Source: Streptomyces misionensis (GTDB lineage Bacteria; Actinomycetota; Actinomycetes; Streptomycetales; Streptomycetaceae). From it: a DNA stretch of 64,000 bases. Positions 23,526 through 31,850 of this stretch are shown piece after piece. Positions within the stretch are counted from its first letter, which is position 1. Every line of letters starts with the position of its first letter. The DNA is taken from NCBI RefSeq assembly GCF_900104815.1, contig NZ_FNTD01000003.1, forward strand, positions 124,001 through 188,000. Reading direction: 5' to 3'. Made by a program: the position numbers and the translations under genes. The notes under the pieces were generated by a model. It saw nothing but the letters and a program-made list of their open reading frames with translations, ran no database searches and had not been told where the DNA came from.

Positions 23526-24845
23526 CTAGTGCTTGGTATCCGACGCTGCCGTCTCAAGCACCGGTCCGGTGCCTCGGGCGTAGTTGGCCGGGCGCTGGAA
23601 CAGGGCACCGCTACTGCGCCCGTCGGCCTCTACGGTTCGTACGTGCGTGAAGCCGCGGTCGGCGTAGTACTGCTGCAACGCTTCGTTGGAACGCCACGCG
23701 TCAAGGCGCAGCAGCTCCTTGCCCTGACTCAGGGCCTGCTGTCCAGCCCAGTCGAGCATGGCCGATCCGAGGTCCAGGCCCGCGACGTCACGGCGTACGA
23801 CCATGCGGTGTACGTAGAGGGCGGGTTCAGCGGCCTCGGCGGGGCTCCAGAAATCGGCGTCGGCGTGCTCGTCGAGCGTGATGGTCGCCACGGGGGCCCC
23901 GTCTGCTTCGACGATCCAGCATTCGCCGGCCTCGATGTTCGTCTTGATACGGTCCTCGCGCGGCGGGTACTGCCACTGATCGATCCCGCGCTTGTTGAGC
24001 CACGATGCGGCGTGCTCCCACAGGCCGGTGACCGTGCGCAGGTCCGTCTCGGTGGCCTGACGGATGGTCGGCGCGCCTTCGAGCTGCGGTCGGCTGCGCT
24101 CGTACGTGATGACGTGGCGGTCGCCGGGCAGGACATTGACCACGGCGCGGACGGGTTCTCCCTCCCTCGTGTAGCCCGTGCACAGATGCACTGCGACAGG
24201 CGTACCGGGGCCAAGTTGCAGCCGGTCGGCTTCCTCAGGGGTCGGCATGCGGACGTGGAACTCATCGAGGGCGCGGACTTGCTCGTAGCCCAGCTCGGAC
24301 AGGACGACGTTCGCACCTCGTGCGATGTCGTCCGGGTTCATGATCTCGCTGTTCTGGACCAGGGACAGCGGGAAGTGGCTGTCGTTCGTGTTGTACGGGA
24401 TGCCGTCGATGAAGCGGACGCGTCGGCGGACAACGACCAGTTCGCCCTCGCGGAGCTGGAGACGCTCACGGACCTGACGCGACGGAGCCTCCACCTTCAC
24501 CTCGATGTGCTGGCTGGCCTCCCGGCCTTCCTCGGACATCTGGGTGAGGAACTGATCCATCTCCGGGCTCAGCGGCCGCTTCCGGAACTCGCCCTGTGGC
24601 CTGTAGACCATCGGCCTCTTGCTGCGGACGAAGTAGCCGCGAGGGCGGTCGCTGATGATGAGGCCCTCGTTGACCAGTACTTTCAGTCCCTGGACGGCGG
24701 TCGATCGAGTGGTGTCCCACTCGGAGGCAATCTCGGCCTCCGTGGGCAGGCGATCACCCGGGGCCAGGGTCCCGTCTGTGATCTGGGCACGGATCTTGTC
24801 CGCGATGCGCTGGTAGAGGGCCCGTGCCCTGCCGCTGACTGCCAT
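23526..24845 (-). CDS. GntR-UTRA regulator fused to a GNAT acetyltransferase
   Basis: The 439-residue protein carries a GntR winged helix at residues 1-75 (LYQRIADKIRAQITDGTLAP, GDRLPTEAEIASEWDTTRST). A UTRA ligand-binding domain spans about 95-245 (VVVRRRVRFIDGIPYNTNDS). From about 250 there is a GNAT domain (IRQATETDLRTVTGLWEHAA, VHRMVVRRDVAGLDLGSAML, YYADRGFTHVRT). Such fusions suggest that the acetylated compound, or its precursor, is also the inducer. Twin palindromic sites at 24870 and 24940 are the likely autoregulatory operators. Confidence 0.87.
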   Translation of the reverse strand: MAVSGRARALYQRIADKIRAQITDGTLAPGDRLPTEAEIASEWDTTRSTAVQGLKVLVNEGLIISDRPRGYFVRSKRPMVYRPQGEFRKRPLSPEMDQFLTQMSEEGREASQHIEVKVEAPSRQVRERLQLREGELVVVRRRVRFIDGIPYNTNDSHFPLSLVQNSEIMNPDDIARGANVVLSELGYEQVRALDEFHVRMPTPEEADRLQLGPGTPVAVHLCTGYTREGEPVRAVVNVLPGDRHVITYERSRPQLEGAPTIRQATETDLRTVTGLWEHAASWLNKRGIDQWQYPPREDRIKTNIEAGECWIVEADGAPVATITLDEHADADFWSPAEAAEPALYVHRMVVRRDVAGLDLGSAMLDWAGQQALSQGKELLRLDAWRSNEALQQYYADRGFTHVRTVEADGRSSGALFQRPANYARGTGPVLETAASDTKH

Positions 24846-25210
24846 GGGAGATGTCTACATGCCAGGGAATGACTAGTCAATCTAGCCGAAGGACTTGACC
24901 CCACGTCGCGCAGCGTGCATGCTTCATTGCGTCGGGCATTGAGTAGTCAATCTAAGCCTACTAGCTAAATGCCCAGTTGCTTGACCATTTGCAAGATCGC
25001 AGGAAGCCCCTTCCCCTCATGGGGAGGGCCGGGGTTGATAGCTCCACCAAATCCCCCGGACCAGTCCTCTGGCTGGTGTGGCTCCCGCGTTGCACGTCGC
25101 AGCGCAGATGCGCTGTCCGTCCATCAGGACGCCGGGGCCGACCCGTGCGGCCTGGCGGGCGGAGAGAGCACCGCGACACGCCCCGTCCCTCCGATCACGA
25201 GGAGTCCCCA
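24846..25210. promoter_or_regulatory. Regulatory gap with twin TGAnTAGTCAATCTA sites
   Basis: TGACTAGTCAATCTA (from 24870) and TGAGTAGTCAATCTA (from 24940) are near-identical sites 70 bp apart; the core TGACTAGTCA is a perfect palindrome. A related ACTAG patch lies at about 24959. They lie upstream of the GntR-GNAT start at 24845. The gap also carries the promoter for the plus-strand gene at 25211. Confidence 0.62.
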
Positions 25211-26005
25211 ATGACGACCACGACGCCCGCCATGCAGAAGGCCCGCAAGCGCCGCCGCAAGACCCGCACCCCGAACGTCAACAGCCGACCACCGATCATC
25301 GCTTCGGGCCTCAAGGCCAACCAGATCGACCTGACCCCTGGCAAGGAGCACATGGTCTGCCCCGACTGCTCCACCTGGGTCCCGATCACCGGCATGCTGG
25401 GCACGCCGAAGCTGGCCCCCCACCACACCGGCCGAGCCAACACCGCCGAACCGCGCCGCTGCACGGCTGGCACCAACCGCCAGGTCACCATCGACGTCGA
25501 GGTCGACGCCTGGCGTACGACGCTGATCGAGGCGGTTCCGACCACCGCCTCCCGCCGCGCCACCAAGGTGCTGCCGAAGCCGAAGGTGAAGCCCGCCCCG
25601 GCCGCCAGCCAGATCACGCCCGCCCCGCTCAGCGCGGAACAGGTCCGCCGGGCTTTCCGCCAGCACCAGCAGCGGTGCCTGGCCTGCAAGGGCGAGGTCG
25701 CCGGCCGCGACGGACAGCCACTGCCCTGCCGCGACGGTGAACGCCTGGCCGTCACCTTCCTTCGACTGCACCGCCAGGAGCCCAAGCGGCGGGTCGTCCG
25801 CGAGTTCTTCGCCCGGGAACGCCGGCGCTTCGACCGCCGGTACGCCGCGGCTGCCCCCGCCAAGCGGACATCCGAGTGGGCGGCGGTCCTCCCGAAGGTG
25901 AAGGACGCCGACACCCGCCGTGCGCAACTGCCCAACGGTGACACGCCGCTCGGTGCACGGCCGGTGCCGATCACGACGCTGCACCCCGAGCGCCGCGCGA
26001 GCTGA
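25211..26005 (+). CDS. Zinc-binding hypothetical protein, 264 aa
   Basis: ATG at 25211 follows GAGGAGTCCCCA. A basic N-terminus (KARKRRRKTRTPN) is followed by CPDC, a later cysteine (RRCTAG) and a CxxC (RCLACKGEVAGRD) with a nearby PCRDG. The CLAC...CRDGERLAVTFLRL segment resembles the small protein at 27277. The C-terminal half is strongly basic. A nucleic-acid-binding accessory protein at the start of the backbone is plausible. It ends before two strong hairpins. Confidence 0.66.
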   Translation: MTTTTPAMQKARKRRRKTRTPNVNSRPPIIASGLKANQIDLTPGKEHMVCPDCSTWVPITGMLGTPKLAPHHTGRANTAEPRRCTAGTNRQVTIDVEVDAWRTTLIEAVPTTASRRATKVLPKPKVKPAPAASQITPAPLSAEQVRRAFRQHQQRCLACKGEVAGRDGQPLPCRDGERLAVTFLRLHRQEPKRRVVREFFARERRRFDRRYAAAAPAKRTSEWAAVLPKVKDADTRRAQLPNGDTPLGARPVPITTLHPERRAS

Positions 26006-26023
26006 CCTGCTCCGGACGAACGA

Positions 26024-26066
26024 CCACAGCCCCGGCCACCCCGCAAAAGGGAGGCCGGGGCCGTGG
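26024..26066 (+). terminator. Hairpin terminator
   Basis: CCAC-ag-CCCCGGCC / GGCCGGGG-cc-GTGG with a 15-base loop, just after the 25211 gene. Confidence 0.62.
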
Positions 26067-26123
26067 CTGCTCGTACGAGCAGCCGAAGCAGCTCACCCCC
26101 GGCCGGTTCGGCCGCCACAACAT

Positions 26124-26159
26124 GCAACAGCCCCGGGGTGGCCGCCCCGGGGCTGTTGC
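26124..26159 (+). terminator. Perfect 15-bp hairpin
   Basis: GCAACAGCCCCGGGG-tggccg-CCCCGGGGCTGTTGC lies between the 25211 gene and the Wbl gene. It is a strong candidate terminator that isolates the Wbl unit. Confidence 0.72.
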
Positions 26160-26183
26160 GTACTGACCTTTTGGGAGGCCCTG

Positions 26184-26492
26184 ATGAATCGCACCTCCAT
26201 CGTACGCACCAGCTACGCCCCCTCCGCCGACCTGCCGGTCAACACCAACTGGCGCGAGTACGGCGCCTGTACACGGGAGGACCCCGACCTGTTCTTCCCC
26301 ATCGGCAACACCGGCCCGGCGCTCCTGCAGATCGAGGAGGCGAAAGCGGTGTGCCGCAGGTGCCCGGTGCTGGAGCGCTGCGCCTCCTGGGCCTTGGAGA
26401 TGGGTGAGGCCCACGGCGTCTGGGGTGGCATGAGCGAGGGCGACCGCCGCCGCATCAAGCGCCGCGCCGCCCGCAACCGCACCAAGGCCTGA
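26184..26492 (+). CDS. WhiB-like (Wbl) iron-sulfur regulator
   Basis: The 102-residue protein has the four Wbl cysteines C29, C57, C60 and C66 (C-x2-C-x5-C in CRRCPVLERC), the G[VI]WGG turn (GVWGGMSEGDRRR) and a basic C-terminus for DNA contact. Wbl proteins hold a [4Fe-4S] cluster and act with the main sigma factor. TTGGGAGGCCCTG provides the ribosome-binding site. Strong hairpins on both sides make it a single-gene unit. Plasmid-borne Wbl proteins may link transfer or maintenance to redox or development. Confidence 0.92.
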   Translation: MNRTSIVRTSYAPSADLPVNTNWREYGACTREDPDLFFPIGNTGPALLQIEEAKAVCRRCPVLERCASWALEMGEAHGVWGGMSEGDRRRIKRRAARNRTKA

Positions 26493-26493
26493 C

Positions 26494-26560
26494 GGCCTGC
26501 CACGGTCCGTCTCCCGCCCACCAGAGCAGAACAAGGGCGGGAGACGGGCCGCGGCAGGCC
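26494..26560 (+). terminator. Long imperfect hairpin after the Wbl gene
   Basis: GGCCTGCC..GGTCCGTCTCCC (26494 on) pairs with GGGAGACGGGCC..GGCAGGCC (to 26560), about 26-nt arms with few mismatches. Confidence 0.72.
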
Positions 26561-26577
26561 GACCGGCCAGCCGAAGA

Positions 26578-26613
26578 GGACAGCCCCGGAAGGTCAGAGG
26601 TCCGGGGCTGTCC
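26578..26613 (+). terminator. Perfect 13-bp hairpin
   Basis: GGACAGCCCCGGA / TCCGGGGCTGTCC with a 10-base loop, just before the next gene. It could instead be an attenuator of the 26639-28539 small-gene unit. Confidence 0.6.
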
Positions 26614-26638
26614 GTGATCAAGAAAGCGAGAATCTCTC

Positions 26639-26980
26639 TTGAACACGACGATGATCACACGCCCGGTTCCCCGGGCGCCACAGAGGGACGACCGGTTCGC
26701 ACGGGTCCTGAACGCCATCAACTCCCACCGCACCCGCCCGCCCAGCCGGCCGCGCGGCGTCGAGCCGGGTGCCGCGCTCGGCGCTCACCTCCTGGCCGTC
26801 GTCCGCGCCCAGGACGCCGCGATCCCCGCCGAGCGCCGCGCGGCGCGCACGGTCGCCGAGATGCGGGCCCGCCTGGCCGGGCTGTACGAGGAGGAGCAGG
26901 ACGCCTGCGGCCTGTGCGGGAACTGGACGTGCACCTGCGCCCAGGGCCGTGCCCGCGCGGCCGGGGCGGCGGTGGCCTGA
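26639..26980 (+). CDS. Hypothetical protein with a cysteine cluster, 113 aa
   Basis: The start is TTG at 26639 or ATG at 26651. A basic N-terminus is followed by a long helix (ARLAGLYEEEQ) and a CGLCGNWTCTC cluster near the C-terminus, probably a zinc site. The stop overlaps the next start (TGATG), placing it in a chain of tiny overlapping genes. Function unknown. Confidence 0.55.
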   Translation: MNTTMITRPVPRAPQRDDRFARVLNAINSHRTRPPSRPRGVEPGAALGAHLLAVVRAQDAAIPAERRAARTVAEMRARLAGLYEEEQDACGLCGNWTCTCAQGRARAAGAAVA

Positions 26981-27084
26981 TGCGCGACCGCGTCCCCGCC
27001 CTGGCCCTGGACGACAAGGAGCGCGACGAGCTGTCGCGCAAGGTCCGCGAGGTCAACGGCCAGTCGGAGAAGCGCCCGAAGTGA
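26980..27084 (+). CDS. Very small charged protein, 34 aa
   Basis: ATG at 26980 overlaps the previous stop; the protein is a single charged helix (ALDDKERDELSRKVREVNGQ). It overlaps the next GTG (GTGA). The position in a chain of overlapping starts and stops is the main evidence that it is real. Confidence 0.5.
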   Translation: MRDRVPALALDDKERDELSRKVREVNGQSEKRPK

Positions 27085-27284
27085 CCCCGCTCATAGACGC
27101 GGCCCGGGCGGCGCAGCACCGCGCCGCCCGGGCCGCGCTCGCGGTCGGTCCCGCGCATCCCCTGGCACGTCTGCTGCTGGCTGCCGCCGCGCTTGCGGCC
27201 GCGGCCGCGTGGGACGCAGGGCACCGCGTCACCGACCTGCACTCCGCCCGCCGGCACCACCAGGAGAGACGGGTCCGTGCCTGA
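27081..27284 (+). CDS. Small membrane protein, 67 aa
   Basis: GTG at 27081 overlaps the previous stop. A single hydrophobic segment (PLARLLLAAAALAAAAAW) predicts one membrane helix, with a basic His/Arg-rich tail. It overlaps the next gene by 8 bases. It could be a plasmid spread (Spd)-type membrane protein by context; no family match can be claimed. Confidence 0.55.
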   Translation: MTPLIDAARAAQHRAARAALAVGPAHPLARLLLAAAALAAAAAWDAGHRVTDLHSARRHHQERRVRA

Positions 27285-27459
27285 CGACCTGTACCAGCGC
27301 TACCAGGCAGCACACCGCGCCTATCAGACGCATTCCGCGTCCTGCGGCGACTGCACTCGCAACACCCCTGACTGCCGGGACGGCAAGCGGCTGTTTGTCA
27401 CCTTCGCCCGGCTGCAGGACGCCTACCTCACCCGACTCAAGCAGCGCCGCACGCGCTGA
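27277..27459 (+). CDS. Small CxxC protein, 60 aa
   Basis: GTG at 27277 begins VPDDLYQRYQAAHRAYQTHS and has SCGDC and DCRDGKRLFVTFARLQDAY. The last segment matches the CRDGERLAVTFLRL region of the 25211 protein, so both likely share a small zinc-binding domain. It is part of the overlapping small-gene chain. Confidence 0.6.
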   Translation: MPDDLYQRYQAAHRAYQTHSASCGDCTRNTPDCRDGKRLFVTFARLQDAYLTRLKQRRTR

Positions 27460-27472
27460 GAGGAGACCCCTC

Positions 27473-28063
27473 ATGACCATGCTCGCGCCCGCCCAGACCG
27501 CTGCGACGACCACGGTGGTGTTCACCGACGCCACACTGGCCAAGGCGGCCGAGCTCGCCGCCGACTCCTACCTCCCGGTCTGGACCGGCCCGTCCGGCGA
27601 GGAGTCCACCGGCGAGTCCGTAGCCCGCCACCTGGAAGCCACCAGCGTCCTGCTGGAGAAGGACGGCTGGATCCGCGTCTACGACTACAGCCAGGACTGG
27701 TTGACCGGCGGCGTGGACGTCCCCGCCGACGACGACTCCATGACGGTCAAGGAAATGCTCCGCGTGCTGCTGCGCTTCATCCGCGAGGAGAGCGAGAGCG
27801 GGAGCGGTGCCCGGCCGCAGCGGACCCTGTCCGCCGCCCTGCGCCACGTCGGTGAGGACGGCAGCCACGGTGACACGGACACCGCGGTCGTGGCGGGCTG
27901 TGTCCTGGACCGGGTGATCCAGGCCCACACCGGATCGGAAGCGGCCCGCGCCGCGGCGTGGTCGGAGCGCCAGCATCGTACCCACGCGGACATCACCGCG
28001 CTGCTGGCCGCCGGCGCCGCGTTCGCCCGTACCTACGGGCCCGCCGCCGGGCAGACGGTCTGA
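27473..28063 (+). CDS. Hypothetical protein, 196 aa
   Basis: ATG at 27473 follows GAGAGGAGACCCCTC, a good ribosome-binding site. The acidic protein has KDGWIRVYDYSQDW, then MTVKEMLRVLLRFIREESES and a helical C-terminal half. No motif is recognised. It follows the small-gene chain in the same direction. Confidence 0.62.
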   Translation: MTMLAPAQTAATTTVVFTDATLAKAAELAADSYLPVWTGPSGEESTGESVARHLEATSVLLEKDGWIRVYDYSQDWLTGGVDVPADDDSMTVKEMLRVLLRFIREESESGSGARPQRTLSAALRHVGEDGSHGDTDTAVVAGCVLDRVIQAHTGSEAARAAAWSERQHRTHADITALLAAGAAFARTYGPAAGQTV

Positions 28064-28179
28064 CCCGCGTCTGACGGCTGCCTGACCCGCCCGGACCAGC
28101 CCCGCTCCCGCGCGGTGGCTGGGCCGGGCGCGGTCCAGGGGAGCCGGACAGCCCGGACCGACAGTCGAGGGAGGCCCTC

Positions 28180-28539
28180 ATGGCCACGACGATGACCCCG
28201 CTCCAGCCCGGCACGGAGGCCACTGCTCAGGCCGCTGCTTTCGCGATCTTCGGCAGCGACATCCCGCCGATCGACCCGGAGGAGTACGACGGCAGCTGGC
28301 GTACCACCCTCCACGTCATCGCGGAGGAGTGGGTGGGCGAGGGCCGCTTCGAGCGGCACGCCGCCCGCACCGCGGCCGCGCTAAACGAGCTGTTCGCCAC
28401 GCAGAAGCGCTACGGCGTCGGCTCGCCGGAGACACGCGCCGACAGTGACAGGCTCCGGCCGCTGATCGACCGGTGCCGCCACTTCGGCATCACCACCGCC
28501 GACCTCATCCGGCATGGCGCGCAGTTCCCCGCGAGCTGA
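28180..28539 (+). CDS. Hypothetical protein, 119 aa
   Basis: ATG at 28180 follows GAGGGAGGCCCTC. The protein is mostly helical (GSWRTTLHVIAEEWVGEGRF ... AALNELFATQK) with no known motif. A GC-rich potential hairpin lies between it and the gene before. It is the last gene ahead of the repeat-rich region in front of the DUF2637 gene. Confidence 0.6.
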   Translation: MATTMTPLQPGTEATAQAAAFAIFGSDIPPIDPEEYDGSWRTTLHVIAEEWVGEGRFERHAARTAAALNELFATQKRYGVGSPETRADSDRLRPLIDRCRHFGITTADLIRHGAQFPAS

Positions 28540-28935
28540 TTTCGCGCCCGCCCGGCGGGAGCCGCATCCAGTTTCGTGCCCGCCCTGCGCTGCTTCGCGA
28601 GTACGGCCGCCCGCCTCCCGGGCTGCCGGCCTTTTCGTGCGCGCGGAGCGGGTAGAGCCGGTGCCAGTTTCGTGATCAACCGACCGCGCCGACCGCCGCT
28701 TCGGGAACGCGCCGCCGCGTTTCGGGAGCAGCCCCGCCGTTTCGCGCACGCTCTGAACGACCCTCTCGGAGGCCCCACATGACGCTCACCGACTGGCCGC
28801 GATCCGCGGCTGAACCCGACCCCGACTCGGCTTCACCGGCCGCCGTTTCGGGGACGCCCAAGCCGGTTTCGCAGCCGCCCGGCACCGTTTCGGAGACGGC
28901 GGCGTTCGTTTCGGAGACGGAAAGCGGAACCGGAA
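28540..28935. repeat. Recurring GTTTCGGRGAC-like motif
   Basis: About twelve copies of a TTTCG-centred motif occur in 400 bp (TTTCGCGCCC, GTTTCGTGCC, TTTCGTGATC, TTTCGGGAGC, TTTCGCGCAC, TTTCGGGGAC, GTTTCGGAGACGG twice). They span the non-coding gap and the first 50 codons of the DUF2637 gene, where they encode repeated V-S-E-T or V-S-G-T. Two copies in the reverse sense (GCCGAAACGCGGC) occur near 30.28 and 30.40 kb. This may be a protein-binding array. Confidence 0.5.
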
Positions 28936-30686
28936 CGAAGCCTTCCTCGGCGAGGCTGACCGGTACCCAGAAGTGGACGGCCGGAGCGATCGTCGCCGCC
29001 GCGCTCGCCCTCGCGGGCATCGGCCTGTACCTGTCCTTCGAGCACGTCGCCCAGTTCGCCCACGAGGAGCTGCGCTTCGGCTCGCTCGCCCAGGGCCAGC
29101 TGTTCGCGGTCGGCGTCGACGTCGGCATCATGGTCATGATCGCGGTCGACCTGCTGATGGCCTGGCTCAAGCGCCCCATCAGCTGGATCCGCTACCCGGT
29201 GTGGCTGCTGACCGGCGCGACGGTCGTCCTCAACGCCGCGTCCGGAGCCCCGGCAGGGTCCTGGACGCTGCTCGACTACGTTGCCGCCGGCGCCCACGGC
29301 GTCGTCCCGGTCCTCTTCATCACGGTGGTGGAGCTCGGGCGTACCGCGATCGACCGCGTTGTCCGCCCTGAGCAGGCCGAACGGGACTCGATCCCGTGGC
29401 TGCGATGGGTGCTCGCCCCCGTGGCGACGGCCCGGATCTTCCGACGGATGCGGCTGTGGGGCGTCACCTCCTACCCGGAGATGATCCGCCGTGACCAGCA
29501 GCTCATCGCGTACGAGCAGTGGCTCAAGCGCAAGTACAAGGGCGACATCTCCAAGGCCAGCGAGGACGAGCTGCTGCCGATGAAGATGGCCCCCTACGGC
29601 TACACCGTCGACCAGGCCCTGGCCATGCCCGACGAGCAGGAACAGGCAGCCCAGGAGCGAGCGGAAGAAGCCGAGCGCCGGCGCCTGGACGCCGAGACGC
29701 GCAGTGAGGTCGCCAAGGCGGAGTCCGAGGCGGAGCGGCTGCGCGCCAAGGGCAGGGTGGAGCTGGTCCAGGCGGAGGTCGACGGCCAGACCGGCCAGGC
29801 CCGCGCCCATGCCCGGGCCCAGGTCAGCGCCGCAGAACGGGCCGCTGAGCTGGAGCAGCAGGCCCTCGACAACGCCGTGGTCGCCGAAGCCCGCGCCCGA
29901 GAGGCCGAGGCGGACCGGAAGGCGGCCCAGGAACGCAGGGCGGCAGCCGCCGCTGACCTGGAGAAGGCCGAGCTCGAGCGCCAGGCAGCCGAGCAGCGCA
30001 AGGCGGCGGCCGAGGCCGACAAGGTCGCGGCAGCTGAGGCCAGGGCGATCGAGACCGAACGGATTGCGCTGGCACGCCGGAATGCGGCGGCCGCGGACCT
30101 GGAGGCGGCCGAGCTGGAGCGCCAGGCAGCCCAGAAGCGGAAGGAGGCGGCGGAGGCCGACCGCATCGCCGAGGCGGAGGCACAGGCCATCGAGACCCAG
30201 ACCATCGCCGAAGCCCGCAGGGCTGCCGCCGAAGCGGACCGGGCCGCTGCCGAAAGGGAGAAGGCCGCCGCCGAAACGCGGCGCGCTGCTGCCGAAGCCG
30301 ACTGCAAGAAGGCGGAGGAGGAGCGCCTCAAGGCGGTCGCGCTCGCCGAGATCGCGCGCTCGCAGAAGGAGGCCGCCGAAGCCGAGCGGGCTGCTGCCGA
30401 AACGCGGCGGGCCGCTGCCGAAATCGAGCGGCGCGCGGTCGAAATTGAGGACGCCGCGAAGCTGACGCCGCGCGAGCGGGCGGTCCGCAAGGTCGCGCGC
30501 ATGGCATTCGCGGCCGGCGCGGTGTTCGTCGGCCTGGACGCCGACGGGATCCACCGCGAGCTGTGCCGGGTCGTCTCGATCGCCGACGTCCAGCGCGAGT
30601 TCGACGTGTCGTCCACCGACACCGCCTCCAAGTACCGCCAGGAGGCCGTCGCGCTCATCGCCGACGGCTACCGACCCCAGCAGTGA
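28779..30686 (+). CDS. DUF2637 membrane protein with long coiled coil
   Basis: This 635-residue protein has a disordered N-terminus. Four membrane helices follow within about 65-200 (GAIVAAALALAGIGLYLSF; AVGVDVGIMVMIAVDLLMAW; YPVWLLTGATVVLNAASG; AAGAHGVVPVLFITVVELG), the DUF2637 domain of Streptomyces plasmids. Residues about 285-570 are a continuous Ala/Glu/Lys/Arg coiled coil. A small C-terminal domain (VQREFDVSSTDTASKYRQEA) looks like a helix-turn-helix. DUF2637 proteins usually sit in transfer/spread regions, as here. Confidence 0.86.
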   Translation: MTLTDWPRSAAEPDPDSASPAAVSGTPKPVSQPPGTVSETAAFVSETESGTGTKPSSARLTGTQKWTAGAIVAAALALAGIGLYLSFEHVAQFAHEELRFGSLAQGQLFAVGVDVGIMVMIAVDLLMAWLKRPISWIRYPVWLLTGATVVLNAASGAPAGSWTLLDYVAAGAHGVVPVLFITVVELGRTAIDRVVRPEQAERDSIPWLRWVLAPVATARIFRRMRLWGVTSYPEMIRRDQQLIAYEQWLKRKYKGDISKASEDELLPMKMAPYGYTVDQALAMPDEQEQAAQERAEEAERRRLDAETRSEVAKAESEAERLRAKGRVELVQAEVDGQTGQARAHARAQVSAAERAAELEQQALDNAVVAEARAREAEADRKAAQERRAAAAADLEKAELERQAAEQRKAAAEADKVAAAEARAIETERIALARRNAAAADLEAAELERQAAQKRKEAAEADRIAEAEAQAIETQTIAEARRAAAEADRAAAEREKAAAETRRAAAEADCKKAEEERLKAVALAEIARSQKEAAEAERAAAETRRAAAEIERRAVEIEDAAKLTPRERAVRKVARMAFAAGAVFVGLDADGIHRELCRVVSIADVQREFDVSSTDTASKYRQEAVALIADGYRPQQ

Positions 30687-30717
30687 CCTGCGTATTCGCC
30701 GAAGTGAGGAGTTCGAG

Positions 30718-30885
30718 ATGAGTACCCCGATGTACGCGGTCGGCGTGGTCCTCGTCCTGGTGACCCTGGTCATCGCGCTGGCCACGCCGTTCGTGCTGGT
30801 CCACTACCGCATCCCGTACGAGCACGGTCCCGAGTGCTGGTGGTGCCACCCGCACCTGCTGCCGCGCCGGCGCCGCGCCCGCTGA
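30718..30885 (+). CDS. Small membrane protein with a CxxC, 55 aa
   Basis: ATG at 30718 follows GTGAGGAGTTCGAG. One membrane helix (VGVVLVLVTLVIALATPFVL) is followed by ECWWCHPH and an Arg-rich end. It lies directly after the DUF2637 gene and may be a spread-type accessory membrane protein. Confidence 0.66.
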   Translation: MSTPMYAVGVVLVLVTLVIALATPFVLVHYRIPYEHGPECWWCHPHLLPRRRRAR

Positions 30886-31014
30886 CACCCCAGCCGCTCC
30901 ATCGTCCGGCACACACCAGTGAGGGCCAGCCCGCTCGAATCGGGCTGGCCCTCCGCTGTGCGCTGCCGGAAGCAGCCAACAGCCCCACCAGTACACCAGG
31001 AGGGAATCCTCACC

Positions 31015-31491
31015 GTGAACAGCAACGACCCGAACTACTCCCCTCTGCGCGATGTCGCGCAGAACCCGGAGGCAACCGCCCGGTACCTGGCCGACGTTCA
31101 GCGGGTCCTGCTGGACATCGGCAGGAACCTGGAGACCCTCGCCCAGGAGATCCGCGTCCACTGCCGCGACACCCACGTCGAGGGCGACCGGTTCTACGAC
31201 GCCTGGCTGCGCGCCCAGCCCGTGGAAAGGGCGTTCAAGGACGTCCTGAGGAACGTCGAGGCCGTCACCAAGGGCCTCGAAAAGGGCGCCTACAAGCGCC
31301 GCGCCCACGATGAGGCGGTCGCAAATACCGCCCGAAAGCGAAAGGAAAAGGAGCTGGAAAGGCAGCGTAAGAAGACCCCGCAGCCGCTCCAGGCCGCGCC
31401 GACTCCGCCGCAGCAGGGTGCGTCAAGCCAGAATATCGGCTATGGTGGCCCCACGTCGATTTACGACATGGGTACCAGGGAGTCGGCGTGA
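31015..31491 (+). CDS. Hypothetical plasmid protein, 158 aa
   Basis: GTG at 31015 follows GGAGGGAATCCTCACC. The helical protein (ATARYLADVQRVLLDIGRNL) has a strongly basic coiled-coil stretch (ARKRKEKELERQRKKT) and a flexible Pro/Gln tail ending SIYDMGTRESA. It overlaps the next GTG (GTGA). It resembles small proteins accompanying Streptomyces transfer genes; no specific function. Confidence 0.6.
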   Translation: MNSNDPNYSPLRDVAQNPEATARYLADVQRVLLDIGRNLETLAQEIRVHCRDTHVEGDRFYDAWLRAQPVERAFKDVLRNVEAVTKGLEKGAYKRRAHDEAVANTARKRKEKELERQRKKTPQPLQAAPTPPQQGASSQNIGYGGPTSIYDMGTRESA

Positions 31492-31796
31492 CGCGCCCCC
31501 TCACCAGCATCGAACGCTCCATTCAGGGGCGGAACGACTGGCTGAAGGAAGAGGAGCGCAAGGCGATCGAACGTCGCGGTGAGATCGGCCGGATGGAATT
31601 CTGGCTCCGCGTTACTCGATCCCGAATCACCAAGGACGTCAAAGCCGGACGCAATGACGTCATTCCCGGGTTCACCAGCGTCTGCCGCCTTTTCAAGCTC
31701 GCGATCGACAAGCGTGCCGAGGGCGACGCGAGGCTGTGGAACCACCTCATGCAGTACGCGAGCCAGGTGCTGGAACAGCACGACCCGCGTAACTGA
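31488..31796 (+). CDS. Hypothetical plasmid protein, 102 aa
   Basis: GTG at 31488 overlaps the previous stop. The basic helical protein (SIERSIQGRNDWLKEEERKA, WLRVTRSRITKDVKAGR) has no cysteines or membrane segments. A GC-rich hairpin at 31811-31835 follows, so the 31015-31796 pair probably ends the preceding transcript. Confidence 0.6.
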   Translation: MTRPLTSIERSIQGRNDWLKEEERKAIERRGEIGRMEFWLRVTRSRITKDVKAGRNDVIPGFTSVCRLFKLAIDKRAEGDARLWNHLMQYASQVLEQHDPRN

Positions 31797-31810
31797 GCGT
31801 CACCAACGAA

Positions 31811-31835
31811 GGTCCCGCCGGGCTCCGGCGGGGCC
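31811..31835 (+). terminator. Hairpin terminator
   Basis: CCCGCCGG-gct-CCGGCGGG (31814-31832) with flanking GG/CC pairing. Confidence 0.62.
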
Positions 31836-31850
31836 TCGCGCGCGTAAAGC

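Noticed and set aside
28833..30785. 650-codon antisense frame over the DUF2637 gene
   Set aside because: It mirrors the coiled-coil repeats on the opposite strand; it has no ribosome-binding site and no domain.
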